15,334 nt of DNA, taken from NCBI GenBank assembly GCA_021850345.1, contig JAJZMN010000104.1, positions 1-15,334 of the forward strand, in the 5' to 3' direction. Below the pieces are notes generated by a model. It had not been told where the DNA came from and made no database searches. It saw nothing but the letters and a program-made list of their open reading frames with translations. Below are positions 1 through 6,523 of this stretch, one piece after another. Each line of letters starts with the position of its first letter. Position 1 is the first letter of the stretch. The DNA comes from Actinomycetes bacterium (GTDB taxonomy: Bacteria > Actinomycetota > Acidimicrobiia > Acidimicrobiales > RAAP-2). Position numbers and translations under genes: made by a program.

Positions 1-1
1 G

Positions 2-124
2 AACGGCGACTTGATGCTGAACGAGCTCATCACGAGGCGCTACACGCTCGACCAGGTGAACGAGGGCTACCAGGACATGCTCGACGGCAAGAACATCAGA
101 GGCGTCATCGTCTACGACGGCTGA
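2..124 (+). CDS. NDMA-dependent alcohol dehydrogenase, C-terminal fragment (partial at left edge)
   Basis: Only the last 40 codons are present, read in the frame starting at base 2 and ending in TGA at 122-124. The peptide contains ELITRRY, NEGYQDMLDGKNIRGVIV and a short acidic end. It matches the C-terminus of the complete dehydrogenase at 5334-6449 at 28 of 40 residues, without gaps and with the same end point. It is therefore almost certainly the tail of a second zinc-dependent alcohol dehydrogenase of the NDMA-dependent (mycofactocin-associated) family. Its catalytic and zinc-binding parts lie outside the window and cannot be checked. The stop is 123 bases upstream of the binding-protein start, on the same strand, so it may be the preceding gene of the same operon or end a separate one. 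Confidence 0.85.
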   Translation, partial: NGDLMLNELITRRYTLDQVNEGYQDMLDGKNIRGVIVYDG

Positions 125-160
125 CGATCGTCGACGGTGTCCTGCGGCGTTCGGCGCAGT

Positions 161-190
161 CCGGTGCCCGCCACGCGGCACTCGCACCGG
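161..190 (+). other. Weak inverted repeat in the gap before the binding-protein gene
   Basis: CCGGTGC at 161-167 is complementary to GCACCGG at 184-190, and a nested pair GTGCC (164-168) / GGCAC (177-181) offers an alternative fold. There is no T-run afterwards, so it is at best a weak or Rho-assisted terminator for the upstream dehydrogenase, or an RNA structure in the leader of the binding-protein gene. The rest of the 125-247 gap shows no promoter hexamers that I would defend. Confidence 0.25.
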
Positions 191-230
191 CACGGTTCCC
201 CTGTCGGCAATGGCCGGCAGGGTGGCTACA

Positions 231-240
231 CAAAAGGGGG
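231..240 (+). promoter_or_regulatory. Ribosome binding site deciding the GTG start of the binding protein
   Basis: The purine run AAAAGGGGG ends about 7 bases before the GTG at 248. It favours 248 over the in-frame codons further upstream (to 137), whose translation would be a basic, non-conserved extension preceding an otherwise normal signal peptide. Confidence 0.6.
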
Positions 241-247
241 TAATCGA

Positions 248-1945
248 GTGAAAGAGCACGCTGTGGACGGGCGCGCAGGACCGGCAGGGGGGCGAAGGAC
301 GGCGTTCTTCGGTGCCGGCATCGTCTCGCTCGTCGTGGCGATGGTGTTCGCGCTGGCAGGGGTGGGTGCGGCGACCGCCTCGGCGGCGACGCGCGCGCAC
401 GCCGTCGGGCACCATGCGGCGCACGCGAGCGCTCGGAAGGTGGCGCCATGCCCGTACTGCGGCGGTGTCAAGCCGAAGCCGGGCGGCACAATGACGGTGC
501 TCGAGTGGACCGGCTACGAGGGAAGCTGGCCGGGCCTGAACCCCGAGACCGACACCAACGGTGGTGCGGACATCAGCTACATGAACGCGATCTTCGGTGA
601 GCTGTTCGAGATCGGCCCGCACGGCAAGACGATCCCCGACCTCGCGACCGGGTACAAGTACACGAACACAACAAAGACCATCGACGTCTTCATCCGCAAG
701 GGCGTGAAGTTCTCCGACGGCGAGACATTCACCCCGACAGCGGTGGCCGCCGCCTGGAAGGCCGACCTGAGCACGAGCTGCTCGTGCAAGCCGGTGTTCA
801 ACCAGCCGGCACCGCCGAAGATCACAGTGATCCCCGGTGGAGTGTCGATCACGCTCACATACGTCGACTCGTCCTTCATCAATGCGCTCCAGGGCAGCAT
901 CTTCAACTGGATCGTGGCGCCGGGCGCACTCGCCAAGGAGGGGCCGACAAAGTTCGCCATCACCCCGGTCGGCGCCGGTCCGTTCAAGGTGGTCAGTGAC
1001 ACCCCGAGCTCGGTGCTGGTCCTCCAGAAGAACCCGCTCTACTGGCAGAAGGGCCTGCCCTACCTGAACAAGCTGACCTTCAAGTCGGTGGCCAACACAG
1101 AGGCCGCCTACGAGGCGATGCTCGCGGGGAACGGCCAGGCGTACGAGGACCTCTCGTCGCCCACGCTCGCCAAGGAGTTCAAGAAGCACTTCACGGTCAC
1201 GAGCGAGCCGTCGACCTCTCCCTATGACATCCAGTTGAACACGTCGATCCCGCCGTTCAACAACATCACAGCCCGAAAGGCCATCTACTACGCGACCACA
1301 GCGGCCATCCTCGACAAGAAGCTGTTCGGTGGCGCGACCCCCGTGGTGCAGTCCTTCGAGGCGCCGGCCGGCCTCTTCTACGAGAAGAAGGTGCCCGGCT
1401 ACATCACGTACACACTGAAGAAGGCCAAGGCGCTCGTGAAGAAGCTCGGAGGGCTCTCCTTCACCCTCTTCACGATCGCGAACACCCAGGCCGAGCAGAT
1501 GGACGAGGGGCTGCAGAAGCAGTACGAGGCGGCCGGGATGCACGTGAAGCTGGCGCAGTACACACTGAGCTCGCTCATCGCGGCGTTCAACGGTGGCAAG
1601 TGGACGATCGCCCTGCAGACCGCCGGCGCGTACACACCGGCGACCGGGGTGGGTGTGGCCTTCCGCTTCACATCGCACTCGCCGTTCTCGGGCGTGCACT
1701 CGACGGCGCTCGACACAGTGCTCCAGCACGCCTCGGGCACCACCACAAATGCCCAGCGGGCGAAGTACTACAAGAAGGCGGCGGCCATGATCGCGAAGAA
1801 TGCCTGGGGGCCCTTCCTCTTCCCGATCAACGGCTACGACACCGTGGTCCACGGCGCCGGGGCACCGGGGCTCTCCACGCCGCTTCCGGCCGTGGACGTC
1901 GTGCCCGCGATCCTCTGGCAGTACGCGTACAACAACAAGCACTAG
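248..1945 (+). CDS. ABC transporter substrate-binding protein, family 5 (peptide/nickel/opine type)
   Basis: This is a 565-residue extracellular solute-binding protein that should capture substrate and deliver it to the permeases at 2110-4045. The GTG start at 248 follows a purine-rich site. The N-terminus has basic residues (GGRR, about 14-17), a hydrophobic core (about 20-42) and a likely signal-peptidase cleavage near ATASAA (about 42-47). No lipobox cysteine is visible, and RR followed by TAFF could be a weak Tat signal. The SBP_bac_5 fold is supported by IPDLATGYKY, FIRKGVKFSDGE and AGPFKVV followed by NPLYW. Length is normal for the family. Cysteines cluster in two pairs, CPYC (68-71) and CSC (178-180), which is unusual for this family. 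Threonine is often encoded by ACA (about 17 of 53), unlike the catabolic genes downstream. The family binds peptides, but also sugars, opines and other solutes, so the ligand is unknown. Confidence 0.9.
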   Translation: MKEHAVDGRAGPAGGRRTAFFGAGIVSLVVAMVFALAGVGAATASAATRAHAVGHHAAHASARKVAPCPYCGGVKPKPGGTMTVLEWTGYEGSWPGLNPETDTNGGADISYMNAIFGELFEIGPHGKTIPDLATGYKYTNTTKTIDVFIRKGVKFSDGETFTPTAVAAAWKADLSTSCSCKPVFNQPAPPKITVIPGGVSITLTYVDSSFINALQGSIFNWIVAPGALAKEGPTKFAITPVGAGPFKVVSDTPSSVLVLQKNPLYWQKGLPYLNKLTFKSVANTEAAYEAMLAGNGQAYEDLSSPTLAKEFKKHFTVTSEPSTSPYDIQLNTSIPPFNNITARKAIYYATTAAILDKKLFGGATPVVQSFEAPAGLFYEKKVPGYITYTLKKAKALVKKLGGLSFTLFTIANTQAEQMDEGLQKQYEAAGMHVKLAQYTLSSLIAAFNGGKWTIALQTAGAYTPATGVGVAFRFTSHSPFSGVHSTALDTVLQHASGTTTNAQRAKYYKKAAAMIAKNAWGPFLFPINGYDTVVHGAGAPGLSTPLPAVDVVPAILWQYAYNNKH

Positions 1946-1992
1946 GTGATGCACGCGAGGTCCAACGGCGCGGGCGCGATGCGTGCCGCAGC

Positions 1993-2026
1993 GCCCGGAG
2001 GTGCCGGATGTCCGGCACCTCCGGGC
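1993..2026 (+). terminator. Perfect 16-bp hairpin between binding-protein and permease genes
   Basis: GCCCGGAGGTGCCGGA (1993-2008) and its exact reverse complement (2011-2026) are separated by TG only, giving a GC-rich stem with no mismatches; the innermost pairs would open to form the loop. No T-run follows, so it does not look like a full intrinsic terminator. Placed 47 bases after the binding-protein stop and 84 bases before the permease start, it most likely works as a partial terminator or a 3' mRNA stabiliser. Either would leave more binding-protein message than permease message, as in other binding-protein-dependent importers. A dyad operator is an alternative. The remainder of 1946-2109 shows nothing else clear. 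Confidence 0.7.
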
Positions 2027-2109
2027 CGCCCCGGCCTCGTGCTCGTCGGTCGTCGGGTCGGTGGCGTCACCGAGGTGTCCGCGAGCGAGCAACGGCAAAG
2101 TAGGCCTCG

Positions 2110-3168
2110 GTGAGCACGACGTCTGTGGCTGCACCCACCGCCGCGCTCGGCGAGGACTCGGGTGGGCGGCAGGGCCTGCGGTGGTGGCAGGCATTCCTGT
2201 CGTCACCCACCCTGCGCCTAGCAGTTCGCAGGATCCTGATCGCCATTCCGGTGATGTTCGGAGTGACCTTCTTGACGGCGGTCCTCCTCGACCTCCTTCC
2301 CGGTGACGCCGCATCGGCCCTCCTCGGGGCGAACGCCACGCCCCAGGAGGTGCACGCCCTCGCGTTGAAGCTGCACCTGAACGAGCCGTTCTACGTGCGC
2401 TACTGGCAGTGGCTCGACGGCGTCTTCCACGGGACAATGGGCAAGTCGCTCGAGAGCCACCAGGCCGTCGCCGACATCATCGCCCAGAAGATCCCGGTGA
2501 CCTTCGAGCTGGTCGTCTTCTCCACCATCGTGATGGTGGTGGTGACGATCCCCGTCGCCCTTCTGTGCGCGCGCCGTCCGGGGGGGATCGTCGACCGGAT
2601 CACCATGGTCGTGTCGATGGGCTTCCTCTCGGTGCCCCAGTTCGTGCTCGGCCTGCTCTTCGTCCTCGTGCTCGCGGTGACCTTCCACCTCTTTCCCGCG
2701 ATCGGCTACGTCCCGATCCTCCAGACAGTCGGCGCGAACCTGCGCGACTACACCCTGCCCGCGCTCACGATCGCGTTGCCGTCCGCGGGGTTCTACGTGC
2801 GATTGCTCCGCGCAGACCTCTTGGACCAGATGGAGAACCAGGAGTACGTCATCACCGCGCGGGCCAAGGGCTTCGGGTCCTGGTACATCCTCACCAGGCA
2901 TGCCTTCAAGAACTCTCTGATCGGATTCGTCACCATCTTGGGGCTGAACGTGGCGACCCTGTTCGCCTACACGGTCATCGTCGAGGAGATCTTCGGGCTT
3001 CCCGGCCTCGGCTACGCGCTCATCAACGGCGTCGGCGCCCGGGACGCCCCGCTCGTCCAAGGCATCGTGCTGGTGCTCGCCGGCATCGTCGTCATCGTGA
3101 ACATGCTCACCGACCTCATGTACGGAGTGATCGACCCGAGGGTCCGTTATGGCCGCTCTGCTCTCTGA
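2110..3168 (+). CDS. ABC transporter permease, DppB/OppB type
   Basis: This 352-residue inner-membrane permease should form half of the translocation channel with the product of the next gene. The GTG start at 2110 has only a weak upstream purine stretch. After a 40-residue cytoplasmic N-terminus come hydrophobic segments at about 42-62, 132-153, 168-194, 216-231, 268-292 and 315-338, the usual six. The conserved LLPGD sits at 62-66. The EAA-type loop that contacts the ATPase is at about 246-270 (YVITARAKGFGSWYI, then HAFKNSL). The C-terminus has the family's DPRVRYG ending. The N-terminal extension before the first membrane helix is somewhat longer than usual. The gene overlaps the next by 20 bases, implying translational coupling. 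Two Thr codons are ACA. Confidence 0.92.
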   Translation: MSTTSVAAPTAALGEDSGGRQGLRWWQAFLSSPTLRLAVRRILIAIPVMFGVTFLTAVLLDLLPGDAASALLGANATPQEVHALALKLHLNEPFYVRYWQWLDGVFHGTMGKSLESHQAVADIIAQKIPVTFELVVFSTIVMVVVTIPVALLCARRPGGIVDRITMVVSMGFLSVPQFVLGLLFVLVLAVTFHLFPAIGYVPILQTVGANLRDYTLPALTIALPSAGFYVRLLRADLLDQMENQEYVITARAKGFGSWYILTRHAFKNSLIGFVTILGLNVATLFAYTVIVEEIFGLPGLGYALINGVGARDAPLVQGIVLVLAGIVVIVNMLTDLMYGVIDPRVRYGRSAL

Positions 3169-4045
3169 GACCGTCACTCCCACCGTGCCCGAGGCCGAGG
3201 TGCCCGTGGTCGGACGTGCGCGCGGCCCGCGCACCTGGCTGTGGTCGCTCGACATCTACGTCCCTGGCGTCTTCCTCCTCGCGTTGCTGTTCGTCTGCTT
3301 CATCTGGCCGTACCTGTACAAGCTGCCCTCTCCTGTCGGCGGCAACATCCTCACAGGCGGTCTGCCGGTCGGTTCGCCCGGCCATATCCTCGGCACCACA
3401 ACGGTGGGGAACGACCTCATGTCCCGCCTCATCTACGGCGGGCAGTCGACCTTCGAGGTCGTCTTCGCGGTCCAGGCGATCGGGCTCTTGGTGGGCGGCG
3501 GCATCGGCGTGACGGTGGCCATGCTGCGCGGCATCGCGGAGAGCGTCGTGATGCGGGTCCTCGACGTGATCATCGCCTTCCCTGCCTTCGTGCTCGTCGT
3601 CGTCGTCATCCTCGGCCTCGGTGCGAGCGAGGTGACGATGATCTGGGCCCTCGCGCTCATCAGCATCCCCACCTTCGCCCGCGTGGCGCGCGCCGGCGCG
3701 GTGACCGTCAGAGAGCAGACCTACGTCGTCGCGGCGCAGCTCGCGGGCACCAAGCGCTGGAAGATCGCTCTTCGCCACATCGTGCCGAACATCTTCACCT
3801 CGCTCCTCACCTTCGCCGTCCTCGGCTCGGGGATCGTGGTCATCTTGGAGGCCACCATCAGCTACTTCGGCTACGGGATCCCGCCACCGGCGCCCACATG
3901 GGGCAACATGATCGCCACCGGCCAGCAGACAATGACCAGCCGCCCCTCGCAGCTGCTCATTCCCTGCCTCGTGCTGCTCGTGGTCGTGATCGCGCTGAAC
4001 ACCTTGAGCGAGGGCATGCGCCGCCGGTGGGGGTCGGTCCGATGA
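3149..4045 (+). CDS. ABC transporter permease, DppC/OppC type
   Basis: This 298-residue inner-membrane permease is the partner of the preceding gene. The ATG at 3149 lies inside the end of the upstream permease (20-base overlap), and the stop overlaps the start of the ATPase as ATGA. Hydrophobic segments are at about 38-56, 102-125, 138-158, 164-178, 218-236 and 268-288. Family signatures are LGTTTVGNDLMSRLIYGGQS at about 81-100, an EAA loop at 192-214 (YVVAAQLAGTKRW then RHIVPN) and ISYFGYGIPPPAPTWGNMI at 237-255. Length is normal for DppC. The tail ends EGMRRRWGSVR rather than the family's common DPR ending. ACA appears at four Thr codons, fewer than in the binding protein but more than in the catabolic genes. 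Confidence 0.92.
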   Translation: MAALLSETVTPTVPEAEVPVVGRARGPRTWLWSLDIYVPGVFLLALLFVCFIWPYLYKLPSPVGGNILTGGLPVGSPGHILGTTTVGNDLMSRLIYGGQSTFEVVFAVQAIGLLVGGGIGVTVAMLRGIAESVVMRVLDVIIAFPAFVLVVVVILGLGASEVTMIWALALISIPTFARVARAGAVTVREQTYVVAAQLAGTKRWKIALRHIVPNIFTSLLTFAVLGSGIVVILEATISYFGYGIPPPAPTWGNMIATGQQTMTSRPSQLLIPCLVLLVVVIALNTLSEGMRRRWGSVR

Positions 4046-5337
4046 CCGACGCAGCCGCCGGGGACCCGGTGACGACGAACGGCGTCGGCGCGCCCCCCGC
4101 GCCCCCCGCGCCCCCCGCGCCTGGTGCCTGCGACGGCGGCCGGCCGGTGCTGCTCGAGGTGCGCCATCTCGTCCAGGAGTTCGCGATCAGGAACGCCGGC
4201 GGGGTGAAGGGCGGCATGCTCCAGGCCGTCTCGGACGTCTCCTTCGAGCTGCGCGCCGGTGAGGCGCTCGGCGTCGTCGGCGAGACCGGCTCAGGCAAGT
4301 CCACCCTGGCGCGCTCGGTCATCCAGGCGCCGCCGCCCAAGTCCGGCGAGGTGATCTTCGACGGCGTCGACCTCACGACGCTCAAGCGCCGCGAGATGGA
4401 GCGCCTTCGGCGGCGGATGCAGATGGTCTTCCAGGACCCCTTCGGCTCCCTCGACCCCAAGTGGAAGGTGAACGACGTCGTGGCCGAGCCCCTCGTGGCC
4501 TTCAAGGTCGGTGACCGCGGCGAGCGCCGCCAGCGGGTGGCCGAGCTCTTGGACCTCGTGGGACTGGACCCCGAGGTGCACGGCGTTCGCCGGCCGAACC
4601 AGCTGTCGGGCGGCCAGGCGCAGCGCGTGGCCATCGCCCGGGCGATCGCGCTGAGCCCGGACCTCGTGATCTGCGACGAGGCGGTCTCCTCGCTCGACGT
4701 GCTCGTCCAAGCGCAGGTGCTGAACCTCTTCGAGAAGCTGCGCCAAGAGCTCAGGCTCGCCTACCTCTTCATCGCCCACGACCTTGCCCTCGTCAAGCAG
4801 GTCAGCGACCGGGTGATGGTGATGTACCTCGGCAAGGTCTGCGAGATCGGCCCGGGACAGAGCCTCTACGAAGAGCCCCTCCATCCCTACACCTACGCGC
4901 TCTTGAAGTCGATCCCCGATCCCGACCCCAAGGTCGCCAGGGTGCGGACCACCGAGGTGATCAGCGGCGAGCTGCCCTCGCCGCTCGACCCGCCGAGCGG
5001 CTGCCGGTTCCGCACGCGCTGCCCCCGCGCTGAGGCGCGCTGCGCCGAGGAGGTGCCCGAGCTTCGAATGCTGCGTGCGGGCCACCAAGTCGCCTGTCAT
5101 TTCCCCCTGCCCGGCAAGGACGGGGTCGGGAAAGACGGCACACGGAAAGACGGCACACGCCAGGACGGCACTGGCACCGCCGCGCCGGTCACCGCCGCGC
5201 CGGGCACCGCCGCGCCGGGCACCGCCGCGCCTGGCACCGCCGCGCCGGGCACCGGCGGGAGGGAGCACGACCAAGAGGCGCAGGGACGCAACGACACGAG
5301 ACGCGACATGCGAGCACGCGAGACAGGAGAGCGATGA
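4042..5337 (+). CDS. ABC transporter ATP-binding protein, DppF/OppF type, with repetitive C-terminal tail
   Basis: This 431-residue cytoplasmic ATPase powers the importer. The ATG at 4042 overlaps the permease stop (ATGA). All ABC motifs are present: Walker A GETGSGKST (80-88), Q-loop Gln131 in VFQDPFGSLDP, signature LSGGQ (188-192), Walker B LVICDE (208-213) and H-loop His246. The Opp/Dpp C-terminal region follows, with HPYT (281-284) and four cysteines (321, 327, 334, 352) in the CxFxxRCP arrangement; a related mycobacterial OppD binds an iron-sulfur cluster at such cysteines. Two oddities stand out. There is an N-terminal APP repeat (about 17-27), and after residue 357 a 75-residue low-complexity tail of KDGTR-like and TAAPG repeats that most relatives (about 330 residues) lack. 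Only one ATPase is present, whereas these importers usually have two. It may act as a homodimer or pair with one encoded elsewhere. Confidence 0.9.
   Translation: MTDAAAGDPVTTNGVGAPPAPPAPPAPGACDGGRPVLLEVRHLVQEFAIRNAGGVKGGMLQAVSDVSFELRAGEALGVVGETGSGKSTLARSVIQAPPPKSGEVIFDGVDLTTLKRREMERLRRRMQMVFQDPFGSLDPKWKVNDVVAEPLVAFKVGDRGERRQRVAELLDLVGLDPEVHGVRRPNQLSGGQAQRVAIARAIALSPDLVICDEAVSSLDVLVQAQVLNLFEKLRQELRLAYLFIAHDLALVKQVSDRVMVMYLGKVCEIGPGQSLYEEPLHPYTYALLKSIPDPDPKVARVRTTEVISGELPSPLDPPSGCRFRTRCPRAEARCAEEVPELRMLRAGHQVACHFPLPGKDGVGKDGTRKDGTRQDGTGTAAPVTAAPGTAAPGTAAPGTAAPGTGGREHDQEAQGRNDTRRDMRARETGER
4090..4121 (+). repeat. 9-bp tandem repeat at the 5' end of the ATPase gene
   Basis: About 3.5 copies of GCGCCCCCC encode an Ala-Pro-Pro repeat in the N-terminus of the ATPase, before the conserved ABC domain. 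The unit length is a multiple of three, so copy-number changes would keep the frame. Confidence 0.85.
5116..5254 (+). repeat. 15-bp-period tandem repeats in the 3' end of the ATPase gene
   Basis: Two adjacent blocks share a 15-base period. Positions 5116-5175 hold four diverged copies of an AAAGACGGCACACGG-like unit (KDGTR-like peptide). Positions 5175-5254 hold five near-identical copies of CACCGCCGCGCCGGG plus a partial one (TAAPG peptide). Both keep the reading frame, and copy number could vary between strains by slippage. Confidence 0.9.
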
Positions 5338-6449
5338 AGACGACCGCAGCGGTCCTCAGGGTCCCCGGCAAGCCGTGGGAGATCACCGAGCTGGACCTCG
5401 ACGAGCCCAAGGACCACGAGGTCCTCGTGAAGTTCATGGCCTCGGGCATGTGCCACTCCGACGAGCACATCCGTGAGAGCGGGGGATCCCACATTCGCAT
5501 GCCCCTCGTGGGCGGTCACGAGGGCGCCGGCATCGTCGAGGCGGTGGGCTCGGCGGTCCAGCGCGTCGAACCCGGCGACCACATCGTCACCTCCTACATT
5601 CCCGCGTGCGGGCACTGCCGCTACTGTTCCACGGGCCGCCAGAACCTCTGCGACCGCGGCCTGTACGCCGGCAAGGGCTGCCTGCAGGACGAGACCTTCC
5701 GGTTCCACCAGCACGGTGAGGACTTCGGCGCATTCTGCGTGGTCGGGTCCTTCTCCCAGTACTCGGTGGTATCCGAGTACTCGTGCATCAAGATGGACGA
5801 CGACATCCCCTTCGAGGTCGCCTGCCTCGTCGGCTGTGGCGCGACGACCGGCTGGGCGTCTGCCGTCTACGCCGCCGACGTCCGGGTCGGCGAGACCGTC
5901 GTCATCTTCGGCACCGGCGGGGTCGGCATGAACGCGGTCCAGGGCGCCAAGCTCGCGGGTGCCAAGCACGTGATCGCCATCGATCCGGTCGCCTTCAAGC
6001 GAGAGCAGGCGCTCCGCTTCGGCGCGACCCTCGCGTTCGCCGGCCCCGACGAAGCCCGCGACACGTTGGTCGCGCTGACCCGCGGGCAGCTGGCCGACAA
6101 GATCATCCTGACCGTGGGGGTCCTCGCCGAGGCCGACGTGTCGAACGCAGTGTCGATGTGCGGGAAGGCCGGCACCGTCGTCATCACCTCGGTGAGCCCT
6201 CCTGACGAAAAGACCGTCAGCCTGACCGGCAGCCCGCTCGTCGGCTACGTGCGGCGCATCCAAGGGGCGCTGTTCGGCAACGCGAACCCCCTCTACGATG
6301 TTCCGAAGATGCTCGGGCTCTACAAGTCCGGCGCCATGAAGCTCGAGGAGCTGATCACCCGCCGCTACCGGCTCGACGAGATCAACGAGGGCTACCGGGA
6401 CATGCTGGACGGGAAGAACATCCGCGGCGTGATCGTCCACGAGCACTGA
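5334..6449 (+). CDS. NDMA-dependent (mycofactocin-associated) zinc alcohol dehydrogenase
   Basis: This 371-residue medium-chain dehydrogenase should oxidise a primary or secondary alcohol to the carbonyl. The ATG at 5334 overlaps the ATPase stop (ATGA) and follows AGGAGA at 5325-5330. Likely catalytic zinc ligands are Cys40 (GMCHSDEH), His62-Glu63 (GGHEGAG) and Cys168 (GCGATTG). The structural zinc cysteines are 92, 95, 98 and 106 (CGHCRYCSTGRQNLC). The Rossmann motif GTGGVG is at 193-198. Length and the C-terminal ELITRRY / DGKNIRGVIV region fit the actinobacterial NDMA-dependent family. In that family the nicotinamide stays tightly bound and electrons pass to an external acceptor, thought in vivo to be mycofactocin. 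No mycofactocin biosynthesis gene is in this window. A close paralogue ends at position 124, so two such enzymes flank the importer. The substrate is unknown. Confidence 0.9.
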   Translation: MKTTAAVLRVPGKPWEITELDLDEPKDHEVLVKFMASGMCHSDEHIRESGGSHIRMPLVGGHEGAGIVEAVGSAVQRVEPGDHIVTSYIPACGHCRYCSTGRQNLCDRGLYAGKGCLQDETFRFHQHGEDFGAFCVVGSFSQYSVVSEYSCIKMDDDIPFEVACLVGCGATTGWASAVYAADVRVGETVVIFGTGGVGMNAVQGAKLAGAKHVIAIDPVAFKREQALRFGATLAFAGPDEARDTLVALTRGQLADKIILTVGVLAEADVSNAVSMCGKAGTVVITSVSPPDEKTVSLTGSPLVGYVRRIQGALFGNANPLYDVPKMLGLYKSGAMKLEELITRRYRLDEINEGYRDMLDGKNIRGVIVHEH

Positions 6450-6451
6450 GC

Positions 6452-6523
6452 ATGCCGGCGACCGTCGAAGTGGCCATCGAAGTGGCCATCGAAGTGGCGC
6501 CGGGCAAGAGGAGGAACCGATGA
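6452..6523 (+). CDS. Possible 23-residue leader ORF (doubtful)
   Basis: An ATG two bases after the dehydrogenase stop opens a short frame encoding MPATVEVAIEVAIEVAPGKR and three more residues. It ends in a TGA that overlaps the ATG of the UGSC gene at 6520. The frame runs through the 12-bp repeats and the downstream ribosome binding site. Close coupling at both ends would suit a leader that carries ribosomes into the next gene. However, it has no ribosome binding site of its own, and short open frames are common by chance at this GC content. Confidence 0.2.
   Translation: MPATVEVAIEVAIEVAPGKRRNR
6465..6499 (+). repeat. 12-bp tandem repeat in the gap before the UGSC gene
   Basis: There are almost three copies (2.9) of TCGAAGTGGCCA: two exact units (6465-6476, 6477-6488) and one ending in G. 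They lie between the dehydrogenase stop and the ribosome binding site GAGGAGG (6508-6514) of the next gene. They could be a slippage product or a small spacer element. Confidence 0.85.

Noticed and set aside
137..247. Longer N-terminus for the binding protein starting at 137
   Set aside because: It adds 37 basic, non-conserved residues before a normal signal peptide, and the ribosome binding site at 231-240 points to the GTG at 248.
5116..5254. CRISPR-like array
   Set aside because: The repeats are contiguous 15-bp units without spacers and lie in frame within the ATPase gene.
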